The position numbers and the translations under genes were made by a program. 6,960 nucleotides of DNA from JBEGQX01 sp041180805 (GTDB lineage Bacteria > Planctomycetota > Planctomycetia > Gemmatales > Gemmataceae): positions 1 to 6,960 of the forward strand of contig JBEGQX010000031.1 in NCBI GenBank assembly GCA_041180805.1, written 5' to 3'. Positions within the stretch are counted from its first letter, which is position 1. Each line of letters opens with the position of its first letter. Shown here one piece after another: positions 5,593-6,960 of the stretch. The notes beneath the pieces are model-generated. The model searched no databases. It saw only the letters and a list, made by a program, of their open reading frames with translations, and was not told the origin of the DNA.

Positions 5593-6960
5593 TTAGCGTT
5601 GTGGCGCGTTTCTGTAACGATTCAGCTCCAAACGCGCTGGGCCCTGAACCCTTTCCAGTGATTTGCTAACCGCTGCCCTGCTAGGCTTGCCTTGTCGTTC
5701 CTTCATGGAAGCGTATTCAAATGATTCAACCGCTTCCGGCTTTTGCTGGGCAAGTCGAGCCAGACCAAGATAATAATGGTACCTTGCATCCTGCCTCTCA
5801 TTTTCCACAGCGGCAAGAAAAGCTTTTTCAGCAGCAGCGAAATTTTTGTTAAAATATAACGTTAATCCGCTGGAGAAAAACCTTTCAGCTTCCAAGAAAT
5901 TGTTTTGAACAGGTTCAGCAGCACCTTCCAAACCGGGATGATTCTTCAACAGGTTGTTTAGATTTTCTGCATGAACGGGCCCAATCTTTTCCCTGATTCC
6001 ATCAACATAAGTTTTAAGGGCCTTAGTCCAATACCCCTTGGTTCCATATGCCTGGGCTTTTTCAACAAAAGATGCGTCCTTCGATTTCAGGATGGCATCT
6101 GCCAAATCCTGGGCTTCCTTGGCACTAATCTTGGGGGCATCTACAATCGGTTCTGGAAGTTGGAAATACAAAGCAGTTGTAAATCCAACCAACTCCTCAA
6201 ATAACAAGGAAGAAACCTCTTTTTTAGGTTCAACCTTTGGGGCTGGTTTGGAGACATTCGGAAGGCTTCCATTAAGCATTCTCATGAGAGCAGCCCTGTA
6301 TTTCACCCCGGCTGCATCAAGTTTCGGATTTGCATCAACAGCTTTTCGGAATGCCTCGATTGCGGGAATTATATCCCCACGAACCTCGGCAACCCTGCCC
6401 TGCGCATAAAATGCCAAAGCAGTTTTGGATTTGGCAGCTTCCGCAGCCTCATTGGCTGCATCCTTCAAAAGCTGGTCATCCTTTTTGAGGTTGCTACCAG
6501 CCTTGGCCATGGCCCTTTCCATTTTCATTAAACTGGAATTTGCCAACAACTCTGCCTTGCGGGCTGGTGCAAATGCATCACACAATTTAATTGCCTTACC
6601 AAGGGAACCTACAGCTTCATCAAACAAGTTCATCGATTCCTGTTTTTTGCTAAGATCCAGATAGAATCCCACAGGATCTTTGGATTCCGCCAATGCTGCT
6701 TCCGCGCTCTTTTTCCAAGCGGTATCAGCAGAATCAATCGCTGGAAGCAATTTCTCCAAGGCAGTTTTAGCTTCAGCATATTTACCCTGATTTCTCAAAA
6801 TAATTCCCTGTAGAACAGAGGCCTGGGTTTTCTGGGATTCTACAGAGGATGCATCAGCAAGAACCTTTAAGGCATCCTCAGAAGCTTTGCTTTCCATCTC
6901 AGGGTGAGTTTTTGCATCCACCAAATTGCGCCAATAATTCAACATCTCCGCAGGCTGCCT
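5593..6960 (-). CDS. TPR-repeat protein (5' partial)
   Basis: The visible 455 residues are mostly helical, Ala/Lys-rich repeats. The frame stays open to the window edge (RQPAE before the Met at 6945), and that ATG lacks a well-spaced ribosome binding site, so the true start lies outside. Counting from this Met, TPR-like units are visible at about 42-75 (NQGKYAEAKTALEKLL), 92-125 (LFDEAVGSLGKAIKL), 176-209 (VRGDIIPAIEAFRKAVDANP), 355-388 (GLTLYFNKNFAAAEKAFLAA) and 389-420 (YHYYLGLARLAQ). A Lys/Pro linker lies at 232-244. The C-terminus SLERVQGPARLELNRYR resembles a recurring ending of planctomycete TPR proteins, from memory. TPRs mediate protein-protein contact; no enzymatic domain is visible in this part, and none should be assumed for the missing N-terminus, which could hold a kinase, signal peptide or membrane anchor. 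The partner is unknown. Confidence 0.8.
   Translation of the reverse strand, partial: RQPAEMLNYWRNLVDAKTHPEMESKASEDALKVLADASSVESQKTQASVLQGIILRNQGKYAEAKTALEKLLPAIDSADTAWKKSAEAALAESKDPVGFYLDLSKKQESMNLFDEAVGSLGKAIKLCDAFAPARKAELLANSSLMKMERAMAKAGSNLKKDDQLLKDAANEAAEAAKSKTALAFYAQGRVAEVRGDIIPAIEAFRKAVDANPKLDAAGVKYRAALMRMLNGSLPNVSKPAPKVEPKKEVSSLLFEELVGFTTALYFQLPEPIVDAPKISAKEAQDLADAILKSKDASFVEKAQAYGTKGYWTKALKTYVDGIREKIGPVHAENLNNLLKNHPGLEGAAEPVQNNFLEAERFFSSGLTLYFNKNFAAAEKAFLAAVENERQDARYHYYLGLARLAQQKPEAVESFEYASMKERQGKPSRAAVSKSLERVQGPARLELNRYRNAPQR
5604..5637. other. Stem-loop at the 3' junction of the convergent NYN and TPR genes
   Basis: Arms gcgcgttt (5604-5611) and aaacgcgc (5630-5637) are perfectly complementary over 8 bp, and ctg/cag (5612-5614, 5623-5625) can extend the stem past a 4-nt bulge. 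It lies in the last codons of the TPR gene and 20 bases past the NYN stop. There is no adjacent T-run on either strand, so it is not a standard intrinsic terminator; it might protect or define mRNA 3' ends for both genes. Confidence 0.35.

Noticed and set aside
6038..6664. Plus-strand open frames opposite the TPR gene
   Set aside because: They are shadows in Ala/Lys-rich coding sequence; the minus strand carries clear TPR periodicity.

Overview
The window reads as an ordinary, densely packed bacterial chromosome segment. Its protein content points to a planctomycete, probably of the Gemmatales/Gemmata type. The pointers are a secreted DUF1570-like protein with glycine/proline-rich tracts, a TPR protein ending in an LERVQGPAR-type signature, and a PNPase with a long RGD-repeat tail. 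This assignment is inferred from family resemblance; no rRNA or other marker is present. I see no tRNA or rRNA gene, CRISPR array, insertion sequence, integrase or phage gene.

Left part (1-2007, all + strand): the 3' end of pnp (S1 domain plus Arg/Gly/Asp tail) is followed by an intrinsic terminator hairpin at 377-404. Next come a small cytosolic histidine kinase without a sensor domain (417-1115) and a class IV PLP aminotransferase of the D-amino-acid transaminase type (1108-2007). The last two overlap by 8 bp and are probably translationally coupled.

Middle part (2016-4187, - strand): a 723-residue exported protein converges on the aminotransferase gene with only 8 bp between stop codons. 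It resembles the DUF1570 gluzincin-like family. The position where the zinc-binding HExxH is expected reads NLGTI, while the downstream WLSEG motif is kept. This makes it a candidate inactive protease, and it is the most interesting object in the window. The 98-bp gap upstream of it holds a -10-like box and a perfect 13-bp dyad.

Right part (4286-6960): a HAD-family phosphatase (- strand, preferred start 4969) and a YacP/Rae1-type NYN-domain nuclease (+ strand, 5027-5584) are divergent and share a 57-bp intergenic region. The nuclease gene converges, again with an 8-bp gap, on a TPR-repeat protein (- strand) whose 5' end lies beyond the window.

Functional links between the genes are weak. PNPase and the NYN nuclease would both act in RNA turnover, and the kinase and transaminase appear co-expressed. 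Nothing here forms an obvious multi-gene accessory system. The findings below are mainly unusual features of individual genes and regulatory layouts.
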